From Rhyacichthys aspro (Eukaryota > Chordata > Actinopteri > Gobiiformes > Rhyacichthyidae): a DNA stretch of 64,000 nt. The position numbers and the translations under genes are program-made. Below are positions 12,795-27,587 of this stretch, in pieces. Every line of letters begins with the position of its first letter. The first letter of the stretch is position 1. The notes under the pieces were generated by a model. The model was given only the letters and a program-made list of their open reading frames with translations. It made no database searches and was not told where the DNA came from. The stretch lies in NCBI GenBank assembly GCA_036850595.1, contig CM072163.1, positions 14,904,639 to 14,968,638 of the forward strand, read 5' to 3'.

Positions 12795-14145
12795 GGATGT
12801 GTCACCACCACTTCATTCACCTGCTTGAACCCCTTCTGTCACACCTGCTGCCGCCTTTAGTCATCCCCCTTCAACACAATTCGTGTCCAAAAAGAAAATG
12901 TCTACATCTTTGTTTTAAGAAAAAATTATTCAAATTTTGTCATTTCCTTTATCTCGTGTTTGTTTCTTTTCAAGACAATTGCTGTATGTTCCTTTCATTT
13001 CAATATGGGTTATTTTTCCATGAGAAAAATATTTATTTAGTTTTAATCCATTTCTTTATCATTTGTTTTCAGTCCAGTTTGTAATGAAGGTAAGCCTATA
13101 AGAGCAGAGGCATTCTCAGCAGATTGACTCTGGCATCCTGTTATTACTGCACTGAGGGGAGGACATAGAGGAAGAGGACATAGCCACTAACAAACTGAAC
13201 AGAAAAAACTGTTGCACTTAGCTCTTCCTCTTGAGGAAAGACGAGCACTGAACCACTGAAACAAGTGCAGAACGAACAGATAGAAATGGACTGAAAACAT
13301 TACAGATGTAACATGGTCTAATATGGTCTAATAGTTTCACTTTTAATTTAATGTTAAATGTAATTTATTTTCCATTTTGGGAACAAATGAACAAGGAAAA
13401 TCCAACAGTGATGCCATTTAAATCAAATGTTTATTTTGTCCTGATTATTGTACAAAACTAAAGAAAGCCCTGAAGTCTGTGGTTTCATGAGAAAGGATTT
13501 TTGTTGAATGTGTGCGCATTGAATGAATGGAAATATGAGTGCTCATTGAGTGAGTGTGCACAAGTCCAAATGCCTGTTTCTGTGTATATGTATCAATATC
13601 TGTCTTCATTTTTTGTGTCTGATCTTTTTTCAGAAATGGAAAGGAGGAAAAAGAGCATCCATTATTTTTAAAAAAAAATGTCACTTGTATTAACATGACA
13701 TAAGATTTATAATGAGGTATTTTAAGGGTCACACATTTCTCTGCCAATCTAATTTCACACTATTATTTTTTGTTAATCAAAAGCATTAGTATGTTTTCAA
13801 TCACCCATTTCATATGGGACCCTGGCTGCAGGTGTCCCAGAGCACCACTGTCCTTGTGTTTCATCTTTCTCCTTTCGACAGGGAGAGCTACTGATGCTCC
13901 TTTAAAAAAGACAATTATTCAGTGAATGGAAGGAAAAGATACAAGGACTTTACAACATGCTTCATGCTGTTCTTTTAATTTAGATGAACTTATTTTATAT
14001 CGACATGAAAAAAAATATCTTTTATTGAGTAAGGTTGAATTTTGTGTGGTGTTGACTGTGAACATTCACATTTGAAAAAGTAAAACGGAAAAAAAAAAAA
14101 AATCAAAGAAATTTATGAAATAAAAAACACAAGATATGTTTGACT
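12795..14145 (+). other. epn1: Epsin 3' UTR and poly(A) signal
   Basis: About 1.35 kb of AT-rich sequence follows the stop codon, with T-rich and GTGT-rich stretches and a run of A at 14087-14102. The best poly(A) signal is AATAAA at 14119-14124. The transcript would end near 14140, about 50 bp before the likely end of the convergent forkhead transcript. Confidence 0.55.
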
Positions 14146-14194
14146 GGTTTCATGCTTGCCCTGTAGTTAACAGTGATTAATAATTAGTATGACA

Positions 14195-14443
14195 TGTTAG
14201 TTTCAAATTTTGTATTTATTTTCAGAAAGAAAGTTCACACACAAAGAAACCCAAAATTCATTACAGCATAAGAATTTTAACATTCATTAATTTTTAACTT
14301 TTTTACAGCCATGAAATAGCGTTCAGTCAAAAATGACAGTTCCAAGCATGTTCTCAGAGAAGCTTCAACAGGAAGAACAGCAAGGCAGTCTGCAATAAGT
14401 TGGGTGACTTTGAAAAGTTATAATTGCACACAGACAGTGAGAG
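14195..14443 (-). other. Forkhead gene 3' UTR and poly(A) signal
   Basis: Minus-strand AATAAA (plus-strand TTTATT at 14215-14220) lies about 225 bases downstream of the forkhead stop codon. It is the likely 3' end of that transcript. Confidence 0.5.
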
Positions 14444-17409
14444 TCAAATAATTAAAGAATCCCAGTCAAAGTCATCCTGAATCTCCTCACTGTTGCTATG
14501 GAGACCCTTTAACGGAGGACGCTGCCGCGGTGCAAGAGGCTGAGGCTGGATTTGAGCTGAAATACCAAGCAAAATGAATATTGAAATAAAAAGAAAGTCT
14601 AGTTTATTTTAAGGAGAAAACCATAAATACAGAACGATGTTATGGTTTAAAAGACTTGATGTCTGAAACTTACCACTTGTGTTTGTAGGTTGTATAAACT
14701 GGGGTCTTTGAAGGCCCTGTTGCTGCATGTGTAGAGGCTTGCGAGGTGGTTGTGCTCCATTTGCAGCTGGTGCCAGAGGAAGGTATTGTAGGGGTGATGG
14801 GTGTGTGAGGCTGGCCAGAGTGGGGGTTGGATTAGAGGAAAATGGTGGGACCTGTACAGAGGCATTTGCGCCAAAGGCTAGTGGTGAGTTACTCCCAGAG
14901 CTGATCATTCCTTTTTGAGTGAAGAAGCGGTTCAGAGAGTCACACAGAGAAGTGAAGAGGGCCGGCTCCAGGGCCCAATCACACAGCTCTGCCTGTCGCA
15001 TGCTCTCCAGTAAGTCTGCCAACAGAAAATGAGATATATTTTAAGCTTCAGTTTTCTCAAAAGCTTATGTGTTAGCGAGTAAAAGTAATGTTACAAATGG
15101 GCTAGAAAGGATGGAATTTGCCAATGCAAAATGCATGTTCTTGTTCCATGTCCTGAACTAAAAGCAACATCATGTAACTTTTCAGGATGTATACCTTGTC
15201 CTTAAATTTGCAAATATGTGATATGATTTGCCTCATTATGTGTTATTCAAGAGATGGTAGAGTGCCCCAAAACTCGCCCAAACTAAGGACTATCTGTCAA
15301 ACAAAAAGCTCTGTCTTTAAAAGAGGGGTTCGTCTCCTTGATTCATGTCAAGAAATCAAAATTAATTTAAAACTACATATGATTTTCAGGCTCTATATTT
15401 AGCTGTAGAAAGTTACAGTGTTTCTTTAAGCAGTGAAAACACTGTTTTTTTTAAAGCATAGTATCTCATGAACAAGCCAGACCTGGGTGACTGGAGAGGT
15501 CTATGTTTGCCCAGTCCAGACTGCTGGCAATGCGGAAACTCTCCTTCAGAGAATCAGGATTACTAAACCAGTCCACTGGCACTGCTAAAGTGGACAAAGG
15601 CAGAAGGCAGTCTTTAAAGAGATTTGAATAAGTTTAAACGCCTCAGGGTATATACTTATGTATGTAATAATGAAAGACTGACTATACTGTGTGGGGCGCT
15701 CTGTCCCAGGGGCTTGTCCTGCTTGTACAGGAGCTCGTACGCCTTGTACAGCTGAGGCATGCTGCACTGTAGCAGGATGGGCAGGTGTAGGGTGAGGAGA
15801 CAGTGGTAGTAGAGTTGGAGTGTGAAGTGGCGTAGTGTCATTGACTGGGACAGCTAGGGGAGCAACATCTGCTGCAAAGAAGTAAAGTTGTTCTGTTATT
15901 TTTACAGATTAGCAGAAACACAGGTAATACATGTAGTAAAAATAGTCCCTTTGTACTTACACTGTGAGCCACCCCTCTCCCGCATAGTCTTGATGAGAGA
16001 TTTGAAAGAGGCGTACAAGTCCGGTAAATTCAACTCATCAAAGGTGAAACGCAGTGGAGCTTCAGTGGAGGCATTGAAAGAGACAGCAGAAGGGCCAGCA
16101 ACAGATGAAGAGACCGTGATGGGAGGGGCTACAGATGCAGGAGCGTGAGTAGAACCCAGTTCAGTGCACACAGGTACAGAGTTAGAGGTGCAAGAGAAAG
16201 TGGAGACTGGCACAGGTCCTGCATTTTCAGAGAATGACAATGTAGACAGAGCCGGAGGCACACTGGGAGTAGAAAGAGGTGTGATGGAGAAGTTGGCGGC
16301 TGGTGGATGTGGAGGTGAAAAAGAAGTGATGGAAGACAAGGGATGAGCTGGTGAGATATTTGCTCCAGGAGAAATAGACGGATGTGCAACAGTGCAGCTC
16401 GAACCCGGGCTAGGCATGTAAGGGGATGGTTGCTGTAAGATCAAAGACAATGTGTTACATTGACACATATTGGAATAATAAAACACATGCCTGTTGAAAA
16501 GAATGGATGTGAAAGGTCATGTCAAGTCTACCTTGCAGGGGGGAGGAGAAAGTGACCCAGACTGGGGTGATTGTTGCTGAATAGCTGCCAATGGCTGTGT
16601 GTTAAGATGATGGTGGTCCATGTAGGATGTTGTTTGAGGATGATTAGGGGAGGGTCCTTTGTCTGACTGTTTATCATCAGCCTGTGTCAGAACAGAGTTG
16701 TTGATATAAAAAGACTTCACACAGTTCAAGATGTGTTAGAACAAAGACTATACCTCCTGACACTCCTCTTCTTCTACAGGATAAGGACGTTTAGGAGCCC
16801 TCATCTGGTTAACCTCTGCAGGTCCGTCCATAGTCCAGTAAGATCCCTACAAAAACATTTTTATTGGTATAATTTAAGCAATTATGATTATTCAATATTT
16901 ACAGCATCATTCTGATGTTTTTGTACCTTTCCTGGGTCATTCTGTGGCCGAGGAACTTTTCTGAAGCATTTGTTGAGAGACAGGTTATGCCTGATGGAGT
17001 TCTGTTAACACAACAACAGTTTTATTCTAAAACACTGGTTCCTCTGTATTCTTTGTGTATTTAACACAGTTGTGTTTAGGCTTACTTTCCATCCACGGCC
17101 TGCTCGGCTGTAATATGGAAAAGTATCACTGATCCAGGTATAGATGTCACTTAAACTTAACTTCTTCTCGGGTGCAGCTGCTATTGCCATAGCAATGAGA
17201 GTGGCATAACTATGTGGAGGCTTCCCCTTCAAGTTTGAATGGGAAGGATCAGGTACAGCGGGTAGGAAGTCTCTTCCCTCCCTCCCTCTGTCTCTCTTCT
17301 TGTCCCGTTCCCCACCTCCTCCTCTCTCTTTTCCAGAGCGCAGGCTACTGATTCCCAGCTGGGGCAACCAGTCTATGCTTGTGAGACTGGAGTCCAACTC
17401 AGATGACAT
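14444..17409 (-). CDS. foxj2: FOXJ2/FOXJ3-type forkhead transcription factor
   Basis: Nine coding exons in transcript order: 17409-17086, 17001-16927, 16846-16754, 16681-16532, 16432-15961, 15871-15683, 15584-15483 (or from 15581), 15015-14674, 14556-14444; 619 residues. It opens [18 protein letters not shown], the characteristic FOXJ2/J3 N-terminus. The forkhead domain is at about 63-145: [15 protein letters not shown], recognition helix [16 protein letters not shown], then the wing containing GSYWTMDG. The introns interrupt the domain at GWK|NSI and PGK|GSY. The rest is Pro/Ser/Thr-rich and low in complexity, ending [10 protein letters not shown], an acidic-aromatic tail of the kind FOXJ2/J3 carry. 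It acts as a nuclear DNA-binding regulator. Two introns end in tandem acceptors. The symbol is tentative: it could be a teleost foxj2 or foxj3 paralogue. A likely 5' UTR exon begins above 17679. Confidence 0.85.
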
Positions 17410-17678
17410 TGTGTTTCTACTCAGCCCAGGGTCTAGGATCCAGAGAATTAAACAGAGAATTGATTGTGTGCTTTGTATTTACTTTTGTACAGAATGGAGC
17501 CATTATAGAGTTCTGTCTGTAACGCAATACTGTGAACTGTACTATTCCAGTACTTCAAGCCAATAAGTTAACAAATAAAAGACTTTCTGTTACATTGAAG
17601 GGTTCATTCAGAAGGCACTACAAACCAGATGCAAAACTGACTCACATTTTCTGTTTTCTGGGAAGGAAAGTAGCTTAC

Positions 17679-17960
17679 CTTTCTGTAGCTACTCGAGGCC
17701 GTAGGCCTTAAAAGTGTTAATATTTGATGTTGTCATCAGTTGTGCACAACAGCAGACGATGTTGATCCTTTCCCTTCAGATCGCTCTTCAGTTTGGTGAT
17801 CCTCTTAAAGTCTCCATTCTCTCATCACATTGAGAAAGTTTGTATAACTTCAGAAAAATAAACACAAAAACTTATCGGATAGCTTCCTTTTTCTCTTTCT
17901 CCTTCCCCTCCCTTTCTGCCAGTACAAGTATTACATCACGCACTCCTCCCCTCTAGTGAC
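17679..17960 (-). promoter_or_regulatory. Probable first non-coding exon and promoter of forkhead gene
   Basis: The minus strand has a good donor, CAGAAAG|GTAAGC, with the exon ending at 17679. Upstream sequence is pyrimidine-rich on the plus strand and contains TGATGTCACTAGAGGGG near 17950-17970. The coding exon probably begins after an acceptor near 17433 (CCTAG|ACCC). Inference from splice consensus. Confidence 0.4.
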
Positions 17961-18104
17961 ATCACTCTTTGCTCCCGCCTATGCGAGCTGGTTACACCTC
18001 TTGGGGCTTCTCACACCACTGAATATTCTCCAGCTGTTATTCAAGTGGACAACAGGGATAGGAACAGGTACAATCCTCATTCATAGACCCAAACCAACAA
18101 GCAC

Positions 18105-18461
18105 AGGCAAAGTGGCAGCAATGCTTTATTAAAGCATTTATCATTCTGTATGACGCAAAGTACAGTTTATTTAGAGAAAAATGGTCAACAGTCTCTACAA
18201 AGCACTGAAGAAGGCAAGAAGGCCAGTGTCAGGGGACGGGTGGGCCAACAGCTTCTGGATCTGAAGAACAAATTGACAGAATATATTTACATTAGCTGTC
18301 TGCACAACCTTAGTGCAACTAAAACAATAGTGCTGCAAAGGTTTGTGATGATTTAATTTAGTACTACAAGATATCTAAATAGTGATCCAGCTTTCAAAAG
18401 CATAATTCCTGAATGGCACAATTAACTTTACAAGTCAGCTACAGTGTCTTGTAAAATATTG
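18105..18461 (-). other. isoc2-like 3' UTR and poly(A) signal
   Basis: Minus-strand AATAAA (plus-strand TTTATT at 18125-18130) lies about 335 bases after the stop codon. The sequence between has no other gene signal. Confidence 0.5.
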
Positions 18462-19560
18462 TTATTTAGAGAGCTTATGCACCTCTTTAAAGTTGGGGTG
18501 TTTGGCATCTTGAACAAGCTGCAGCAGAACAGCCTCTGTAGTAGTGAGGTAAGCTCCACTCTGCTTCAGACGGGAAAGAGCAAACAAACGATCTGTTTGG
18601 CTGCAAAAGAAAGCAATTATTACTTTACACTATTGGTACATCATAGTAACGGTATGTGTGGAAAGTACAACTACCTTCTGGATGAGACTGCATCTGCCAC
18701 AATATGAACCTCCATTCCTTTTTCAAGCAGGTCAAAGGTTGTGCACTGACAGATAACAAGAGCAAGGTCATTGCTTATTTACTACAGTTGTGGCTAAAAA
18801 TTACACAAAAGGACTTGAATTTATGTAAGTTTCTAAGCGTTTGTCACATTCCCTGCATCTGTAGGAGTCTACTTTTTAAATGAGTCAATGCACATCTTAA
18901 AAAATAATATAACAACATATAAAATAAAGCACATTTTGGAGAAAGTGGAATTACCGCAATACAAGCATGGGCTTCTATTCCACAGAGAATAGCCTGTTTA
19001 GGGTTCCCCAGGGCCTGCAGCTGCTTCTCCACATCCTCTGTCATCATTGTGAATGAGGTTTTAGCATGAGCAGTCAGGTCCCCTGCTCCCAGTTCAGGCA
19101 CTGTGGGGCCCAGTCCCTTAGGGTATTGCTCTGTCAGAATAGGAGGGATGTCAAGTACCCGACTGGCCTATAAACAGTGGAAAATGAACCGATACAAGCA
19201 TTAATTACTATGATATGAATATGATTAACTGTGACACAAAGCTCTGGTGACTATTACCAACCTGTAGCAACCTTGCAGCATTGCTGACAATGTTAGTGAA
19301 CTGAAAGATATTGGGCCTAAACTTTTCTTGCATGTCACAAAGGAAGAGCACTGCATCTTTTGTGGAGAGTCTGCCGATGTTAGCCACTGAAAGGGAAATG
19401 CCAACGGTACAGTTAAAGGTATTATTTAGAAGATGAAATATAATCGCTGGGTTTGTCCGTACTTAAATACTGAACAATGTAGCACGGAATAGTATTAGGC
19501 CTACATAAGCCAAATGAGCAACATGTAATTAATACTGCATAAAGACAACCATGACTTACT
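18462..19560 (-). CDS. isoc2: Isochorismatase domain-containing protein 2-like hydrolase
   Basis: Coding exons in transcript order: 19560 (one base), 19386-19262, 19167-18955, 18745-18675, 18600-18462; 182 residues. The fold belongs to the cysteine-hydrolase (isochorismatase/nicotinamidase) superfamily. The usual Asp-Lys-Cys triad is present: D18 in [11 protein letters not shown]78 in HAKTSF and C111 in [10 protein letters not shown]. Length and motif spacing match vertebrate ISOC2, a small single-domain protein reported in cytoplasm, nucleus and mitochondria. The physiological substrate is unknown to me. The ATG is split by an intron: A ends one exon (19560) and TG opens the next. No other in-frame ATG precedes the conserved region. 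A further 5' UTR exon probably ends at 19774 with a GTAAGT donor. Head-to-head with atg12. Confidence 0.9.
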
Positions 19561-19779
19561 GATGTTATCTGGATAAGTTTGGAGAGATGAAGAAACAACC
19601 GGGATAAGAAGATCAGCTCATTAAGTTGAGTATTTCCTATCCTGTAACTAAACGCACATTCATATCTTTACGGTACATATGCATTAACAGTGCACGAAAA
19701 CAAAATCAATACAACGTAAGCACAAAGATATAAAAGTGAAAATTTTTACAACTGAAATATCAAATAAACTTACCTGACA

Positions 19780-19978
19780 TATGAGCGTGTGGCTGAAAGG
19801 ACACAAGACTCACAAACTTCCTTCTAACAGACACCGCCTACCGTGAAGCTCTTGACCAACAGAATTACAGCATTCATAGATTGACGTTTACTTCGACCAA
19901 TAGAAGTTGAGTGTACTGCGACTTGGTTGGGAGGCTGTTGTGGGCGGGTACTACTGCCAACCTCAGCGATCACTGAAG
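19780..19978. promoter_or_regulatory. Shared bidirectional promoter of isoc2-like and atg12
   Basis: The probable isoc2 first exon (minus, ending 19774) and the atg12 ATG (plus, 19979) are about 200 bp apart. Between them lie a CCAAT box (19897-19901), a GC box GGGCGGG (19942-19948) and no TATA box, as in housekeeping divergent promoters. Confidence 0.6.
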
Positions 19979-21652
19979 ATGTCTGACAATGCTGAGTCTC
20001 CAACAGAAACACAAAAAGACGAATCACAACCAGCGACAAACGACTCTACAACGAATGACGATAAGAAAAAAAGTATGTACTTCTAATGCATCTTAGTTAT
20101 ACTTATTTGAATAGTATTTCACGTTACATAGCAGGATGTTTACGTGATTTTAGGAGCAGTTCCGGGTACGAGATAACTGACAGGAGGTTTAACCAATAAG
20201 GACGCCGCTTTGTTCTGCTTCGCCAATGACCGTTCAGATTTGTAACTTCAGGTTCTGTCAACTTTGCTAGCGCTAATGCTAATAATTGTGAAAGCATATT
20301 AAAGCTTGTTTTTAACGCGAGTTATCGATTTATTAGACCCTTGTTTCCAAAGTGTAAAAATCTATTATATGCCAATCTCAACAGTAACCTTCAACTAAAA
20401 GATTATTATGCAGATATTAATTATTAACATAGCTTCAATTCTTTTAGTGTTGTTAGGCTACTTATTTTAGCTACACTTCAAGTTTTGAAGAACGGTGACA
20501 TTTTTATCAATTTTTGTTATCTCTTCTTCACCATACTGCCATTTTCTGTGATTGTGTTTTTTTTATTGGTCACCAACACGATACTAAGTGTGGCTTTATA
20601 ACGTGTTTATACATATCTATTAATATGCACTGGTTGTCCAAGACACTATTGGAAATTAATGGTTGTTGGTCAAGTAGAAACAGTTAATGCAACCGATAAA
20701 TTTGTCCACCCTGTTATGGAGAAATTAAGTAGATATATTGTTGTTAAATAATACAATTCTTTATTATTTTGTTATGTTAAATTGTTATTTTAGTAAAACA
20801 TGATAATGACAGAGACTTTTCCTTGATAGTGTGGACAGGGTGGACTTTGGTAGGAGAACTAAAAGCGAGATTATCACCTGTTAACCAATACAAAACTACT
20901 GATTTTCTCGTCTTGGTCAACACCACCTCAAGAACTCTTCAACACATAAAACTCATAAAAAACTATGATTTTATGTAAAATGTAACAGGAATAATATGTG
21001 TAATAATTTGGAATAAACCAAAGTGCGGTATATGTTTTATTGTAAAATTCAGATGCATTGCTCATCAACAGTAGAACTAGAACAAAAGGGTATTATAGTG
21101 TAAAGGGAAATCAATTATGCATCAACTGTACATTTTTGGATTAATTGTAAACCCAGTTTAAATCTTTTTTCACAGTTGATGTGCTGTTGAAGGCAGTGGG
21201 AGACACTCCAATAATGAAAACAAAGAAATGGTCAGTGGACAGAGGAAGGACCGTACAGTCCCTTGCACAGTTCATTTCCCGTTTCCTCAAGTTTGATGCT
21301 AATGAGCAGTTGGTAAGAGAACGTTTTTCACTTGGCATTTTATCAATTTTTGTTTAGGGGAGAGATTAACAAAAACACATCTCTTCAGTCTGTAACATCT
21401 TCCTCTATTCCCTTTTCTTTCAGTTCATTTACGTTAACCAGTCTTTTGCACCATCACCAGATCAAGAAGTAGGAGTCCTCTTTGATGTGAGTAAATTAAA
21501 TGCACAATTAAAATCCAGTGAAAATCATTTGTGCAATTTTTTTTCTTTTCTTTTCAATCTTGAATGTTAACATTTATGTATCACTCTTTCAGTGTTTTGG
21601 TAGTGATGGAAAACTGGTCCTACATTACTGTAAATCTCAAGCCTGGGGATAA
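19979..21652 (+). CDS. atg12: Ubiquitin-like autophagy protein ATG12
   Basis: Four exons: 19979-20072, 21176-21312, 21424-21486, 21593-21652; 117 residues. ATG12 is activated by ATG7 and ATG10 and joined through its C-terminal glycine to a lysine of ATG5. The ATG12-ATG5-ATG16L1 complex then promotes LC3 lipidation at the phagophore. A disordered acidic and Lys-rich N-terminus (about 1-31) is followed by the ubiquitin-fold domain: [36 protein letters not shown], and the ending [19 protein letters not shown]. The required terminal Trp-Gly is intact. The first intron (1.1 kb) is the only long one. A poly(A) signal AATAAA sits at 21754-21759. The gene is complete and unambiguous. Confidence 0.97.
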
Positions 21653-21774
21653 CAATGTTCTACAACTTAATTTAGGATCTCTCTTGTCTTAAAATTGATT
21701 GTGATCATTATGTTTTGCTTTTTTGACATCCTCTTTTTATGTACATACATGTAAATAAATTATTGTAAACGTGT

Positions 21775-23600
21775 TTTCTGAGTGTTTTTGACTGCAGGTG
21801 GAGGCACTATATTCTTATCTATATTGATGGCTTTGTATAGTACAAAATCACAAAGTAAAACTTAATCAAGTTCAGCATATGTGTTATGAATGAAAGTGTT
21901 GGATGAAGGATGAAACCTTTGAAAATTAGAGGCACAGGAAGAGAGGGGGCACTGTAGTAACAGATGGACTTAGAGGGATTACATGATTCAGGATGAGTTT
22001 GTGGCATAAATTCCCAAGAAAGACAGAAAAGGGAGTAGTGGCATGGAGGCAGAAACTCCACTGCTCTGTCTGCCTGTGGAGTATGCAAATAGAGAGTTAA
22101 GGGCCACTGATGCTCAACCCTGTGGAGGAATACTGCAGATACATGACAACTGTTTAAGACTGAACAACTAAATCAAGTTCTTGAGGAGATTTTGGACGGC
22201 ATTAAGGGCGGTGATAGAGGAATACTGTGTTTTTGTGCAGTCTTGGTACCTCATGTTAACTTAAAAATACTACAGAGGACAACAAAAACGTTGGTATGTA
22301 CTTTGCTTTTCGCTTCATCGTATTCATAGTCACAAAGGTCAGTACTGAATTTTGTCAGGAGGTGAATTTTGCATATTTTAAATATATGTGAACAGATATT
22401 TCGTGTTAGGAAATTTTAACAAAATTTAAAGTGGATTAGCTTCATTCTAACTTCTTCAAGATCTAGTTTAGCATGTAGCGTTACTCAAAATACAAGAAAA
22501 CATGCAATAGTTTTCATATATAAAGTGTTTTTATATTAGCCTACTCCAAGACTCACGGAAGGAACAGTGTTGGAGCTCCTTTCAAACAATTTAAATTGAA
22601 AGATGCAATACATAAAATGTTCAAAATGGTGTTTGTTGCACAGTTTGATGTAACTTGTGGTCTGCTGTGTTCCAGAGGGTGAGGTCACAGAGGGATGCAT
22701 CATGGAGAGACAGCTGAAGTGGTGCGCCTCTCACTAAAGTACACCTAACATAAATAGATTATAGCCGACTGACAGGGATTACAGGGAAGAATTTCATTTA
22801 GATGTGTGTCCTATCCATAATTTCATCAAAAAAGTAATCTTGGTCCTGTCCCATACTTTGGCCTGATTGTGGAGTTGTTAATGAGCAGTATGGTCAGGCT
22901 CAAATGTCTTAATAGGGGACATGAACATTTAATGTGGGGGTTATGATATTTATTCTTCCTTGTAACAACATAAACACCTGTAGTGTCTCCTACATATGGA
23001 CTCTTTGACACAATCCACTTGCACTTCCTATACATTACAATGTCAAACACTTGTTTTATTTAATTTATTGAAAATCTAATCTCCTGATTTTATGAGTTTT
23101 ATGATTTGAGTCTTACACACTTCAAATTTTTGCTCGAATTTTCGCTCTGAATTCAGGGGATATATAGCAACATCCTGTAAAGATTAATAACAAGATATCG
23201 CACCAAAGCTGTCTGGCCAACGTGCTGTTATGCCCTTCAATCCCACTATTTTCTCCTGGCACAACTCATGGTCAACCTAAATCCCCTCTTGTTCACTTTT
23301 TGTTCCATCTGGATTTCGGAATGTCCCAACGCCTCTTATGATCCCCATCTCTTTATCCTTCTCTCTTTTAATCACTCTGACTTGACAGTATCATTTTGCC
23401 TACTGTTTCATCTTCTGTTACATCACATTTAGCTCTGCTTTTCATTTAAACCTGGCAGCTCATCAACTCTTAAACCACCCCAAAGCATCTGTCCTACCCT
23501 CTCAGCCCCATCTGCAGCTACATTTCTACCTGCTGTCTCTGTGGTCTTGGTTCCACGTGCACCATTTCCCTTCTGTCCTCTCTTGCTTCCCCGTGCCTTG
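21775..23600. other. Intergenic region between atg12 and GSG1L2-like gene
   Basis: About 1.8 kb of AT-rich DNA with no recognisable gene, RNA or repeat. The right end (23300-23600) is C/T-rich and probably belongs to the 5' flank or UTR of the next gene. Confidence 0.5.
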
Positions 23601-23612
23601 TCCCGCGTGGCC

Positions 23613-26223
<2,611 letters not shown>

Positions 26224-27110
26224 AGAATAATGAGCACTAAATCGACAGATCAAGTCTTTGTTGGTGAAGGATTAATGCAAAAAGACTATTCTACTACTTC
26301 CCTATTTTTGACTTTTAGTGAATATGGATCACACTGATCAGACTTGAAGGCGACTAAAATCAATACATATCATAATGTAAAGCTTGAGCATGTGCAACAT
26401 ACATAGGACTTACTGTACATGCGCATATTTTCTGTATTTTCTCAGTGCCTCGTAGTGGAAAATTGTTACTTTATCCAGATATATAGAAAAATTATTTATT
26501 GTCATATTTTTAAATTTGTCTTGCAGTGTACAAAAAAGTGTTTAATTAACCTCAATGAACATTTATGTCTTCTGTCTTCTACAATGTCCCAATACTTGCA
26601 TTGCCTAACATAAACAGATACACACTGTGTATGTCAGAAATGATACAATGAATACACAGCGCAGATGCACAAACAAACCCATAAGACAGACACATAGAGA
26701 TAGCAAGATTACAGAGATTTTGAAAAGTCTGTGCTCTGATGTTGAACAGAAGATTATGTGTAAACCAGTAATCCCGAGTTGGATCGAAAAAGAAATAGAG
26801 TGAGTGGCGATGGAAGTGAAGAAAGCTGAGAGGGCAGGGGGTTGTAAGGGTCAGAACTAAAGTTGGAGAGAGATGCAGACACGCACGATCACAGACTGTA
26901 ACACGCGCTCCAAGAGGAACACCGGTGCAATGTGACACAACATCACTTTGTAACTGGCAAACTGTATTCAGTACATTTGAAAATATCAAAGTCTCAAAGA
27001 CAGGGTACATTAATAGTATTCATAGCACTTTTACTACAGACTGTAGACCACAAACAGAGCCTTGACAAATAGAGTTACGTCATGTTGCAAGTAACATAAA
27101 AAAAGACAAT
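26224..27110. other. 3' flank of GSG1L2-like gene
   Basis: Probably its 3' UTR followed by a short spacer before the recoverin 3' end. I see no canonical AATAAA close to the stop codon. Small open frames on both strands show no family resemblance. Confidence 0.4.
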
Positions 27111-27114
27111 GTTT

Positions 27115-27587
27115 TCTAGTTCAAAAAAGACTTTATTAATTTCTGGGGTACATTTGTGAATTTAAAAGCAAGGAACTATCAGAACCCTTTCCTCTTAATG
27201 TAGAACATTTAGAATACATCAACTTTACTTTCTCTAAGACAGAGCTGTCAGTATAGTTCATAAGCTTTTGCAAGCTAACAATCAGGTCTGACACCAACAG
27301 AATAATAATATACACATTATGTAGTATAGTTTAAATAGTGCCTATGCAATATTAATGTTACATATATATTATTTGTTAGTGTCAAATTATTGTTGTCATT
27401 TTGGCCATACTTTTTGTAATCACTACTTGAAATTATTTATTGACAAATGTAATGAAAACATTGAGCTGAAAATTAATCAAAGACATTGCAGGAGTATTTA
27501 CATGAAGCGGGTTAAAGAGGGACAAGGAAAAGATCCGAGGCTCAAGATGAAGTAGAACAGAAAATGCATAAAAGAAATACAGGAATT
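27115..27587 (-). other. Recoverin-like 3' UTR and poly(A) signal
   Basis: Minus-strand AATAAA (plus-strand TTTATT at 27132-27137) lies about 450 bases after the stop codon. This places the transcript end near 27115. Confidence 0.5.

Noticed and set aside
12242..12820. Long minus-strand open frames opposite the last epsin exon
   Set aside because: They are antisense shadows of a Gly/Pro/Met-rich coding exon on the plus strand.
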